Source: Coniella vitis (lineage: Eukaryota; Ascomycota; Sordariomycetes; Diaporthales; Schizoparmaceae). From it: a stretch of DNA of 64,000 nucleotides. The position numbers and the translations under genes were made by a program. Of the stretch, positions 63,023-64,000 are shown in pieces; positions within the stretch are counted from its first letter, which is position 1, and every line of letters starts with the position of its first letter. Where the stretch lies: positions 806,001-870,000 of the forward strand of contig WUJK01000002.1 in NCBI GenBank assembly GCA_011317545.1, read 5' to 3'. The notes beneath the pieces are model-generated. The model was not told where the DNA came from. It did no database searches and worked only from the letters and a program-made list of their open reading frames with translations.

Positions 63023-64000
63023 CGGCAAAAGCCGCTTTTGGGGGGGGGGGGAGAGAGAGAGATGTGGCCATGACAGTCGAACATGTGTGGCGTCTGAGTT
63101 TTTGGCTGAGGCATGGGCGGTGGCCGCCTTTTCACCCCCCCCCCCTTCTCTCTCTACTTGGAGTCTTGGAGAGAGACCCAAGTGCGTATCTGGATCTAGT
63201 CGCTGCACAGCGCAAACTCAATGCTTCAGACGATGGCGAGAACCAAGACTACTGGGCTGAGTCCGAATCAGACACGCTTGGAGCTTGCCGCTAGATTGAG
63301 CCCCTTCCCCTTCTAACGGCCTCAAATATCAGTTGAACAGCTGTTATGCTGAGCTAGGGGAGCTTGATTTGGTTTTTTGGTGAGTTGTAATGCCACAAAC
63401 TCTTGGTTGATCGTATTCAGAGTCCATTTCGAACTTTCTGGGAGGAAAAAAAGCCGTGCGGGTGGGTCAAAAGCGGGCGTAAACCACAAAGCACTGAGGT
63501 CGAGGTACATAGTAGCCGCGGTCAAGCGGTCAAGCGGTGTAGACGTGTGTTGGCCGCATTTTCCCCTGCGTACATAGTATGGACTTGCAAAGCATTGCAT
63601 AGTTCAGGGACAGATGGCCCGCGCCACCCATGCGGGCCGGTTTGGTTCTTTGACAGCATTTTGTCAGTTGACAGCAGGCGGCTGTCACTGCGGTAGCCGG
63701 TTGTCGGGGGTCGGGCAGTGGAGCACCTAACCCCTTACATAGTATGTTGTCGTACATTTACATAGTGCATGCATGACACAGAGGTCCGCTACCATTGCTA
63801 CCGTAGCAGTAAATTGGCCCGATGCATGCACTACTGCAGTATGTAGCTCGTTGCGTTCCGTGGATGATGGCGGTCGACGCATCGGCAGATCTGTAACGAA
63901 ATCCATCAGCGACGCAACTGACAGAAAACATGAGGGCGTCAGACCCAAGCGTACATGCGGTGCTGCAAAAGGGTAAATGTTGGCAGATGGGAAACTGGAA

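Overview
The window reads as nuclear DNA of a filamentous ascomycete (Pezizomycotina, probably Sordariomycetes). The genes carry short GT-AG introns of about 50-160 nt, CT-rich leaders, and families typical of this group: a UPF3 with a C-terminal RRM, an ARS-binding-protein-2 homologue, a SIT4/PP6 phosphatase with an inserted loop, and a secreted APP1-domain protein. A hypocrealean source is my best guess, but the sequence does not prove it. I see no prokaryotic, viral or organellar signature, no recognisable transposon and no convincing tRNA or rRNA gene.

I can support eleven protein-coding genes. From left to right they are: a small two-exon Cys-rich protein (31-478, +); cytosolic glutamine synthetase with eight exons and an intron directly after the ATG (5302-6999, -); a secreted APP1/DUF2183 phosphatase-domain protein (11374-13061, -); an MFS sugar transporter (14107-16600, -); an ARS-binding protein 2 homologue (21663-24499, -); a PMP47-type peroxisomal carrier (28182-29514, +); an amino-acid permease (30246-32435, -); a short-chain dehydrogenase (38441-39487, +); UPF3 (41733-43946, -); SIT4/PP6 phosphatase (44873-46339, +); and a GRE2-like extended SDR (46848-48247, -). 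Exon boundaries were worked out by hand from splice signals and reading-frame continuity. Each spliced model gives an exact multiple of three.

The genes do not form a pathway cluster. They are mostly housekeeping or transport functions: nitrogen assimilation and amino-acid uptake, sugar uptake, peroxisomal ATP supply, mRNA quality control and phosphatase signalling. UPF3 and SIT4 are divergent over a 926-bp shared promoter. PMP47/permease, SDR/UPF3 and SIT4/GRE2-like are convergent pairs.

Long intergenic stretches separate the genes, and the last 15.7 kb (48248-64000) has no gene I can support. The most striking unexplained signal lies in these stretches: the 9-mer TACTATGTA / TACATAGTA occurs 34 times by my hand count, against about 0.5 expected by chance. 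All copies lie outside coding regions, and none lies between 28182 and 48247. The intergenic DNA is also rich in microsatellites, notably a (GTT)n tract of about 210 bp, a run of 48 A, (TA)23 and (CAGT)10.
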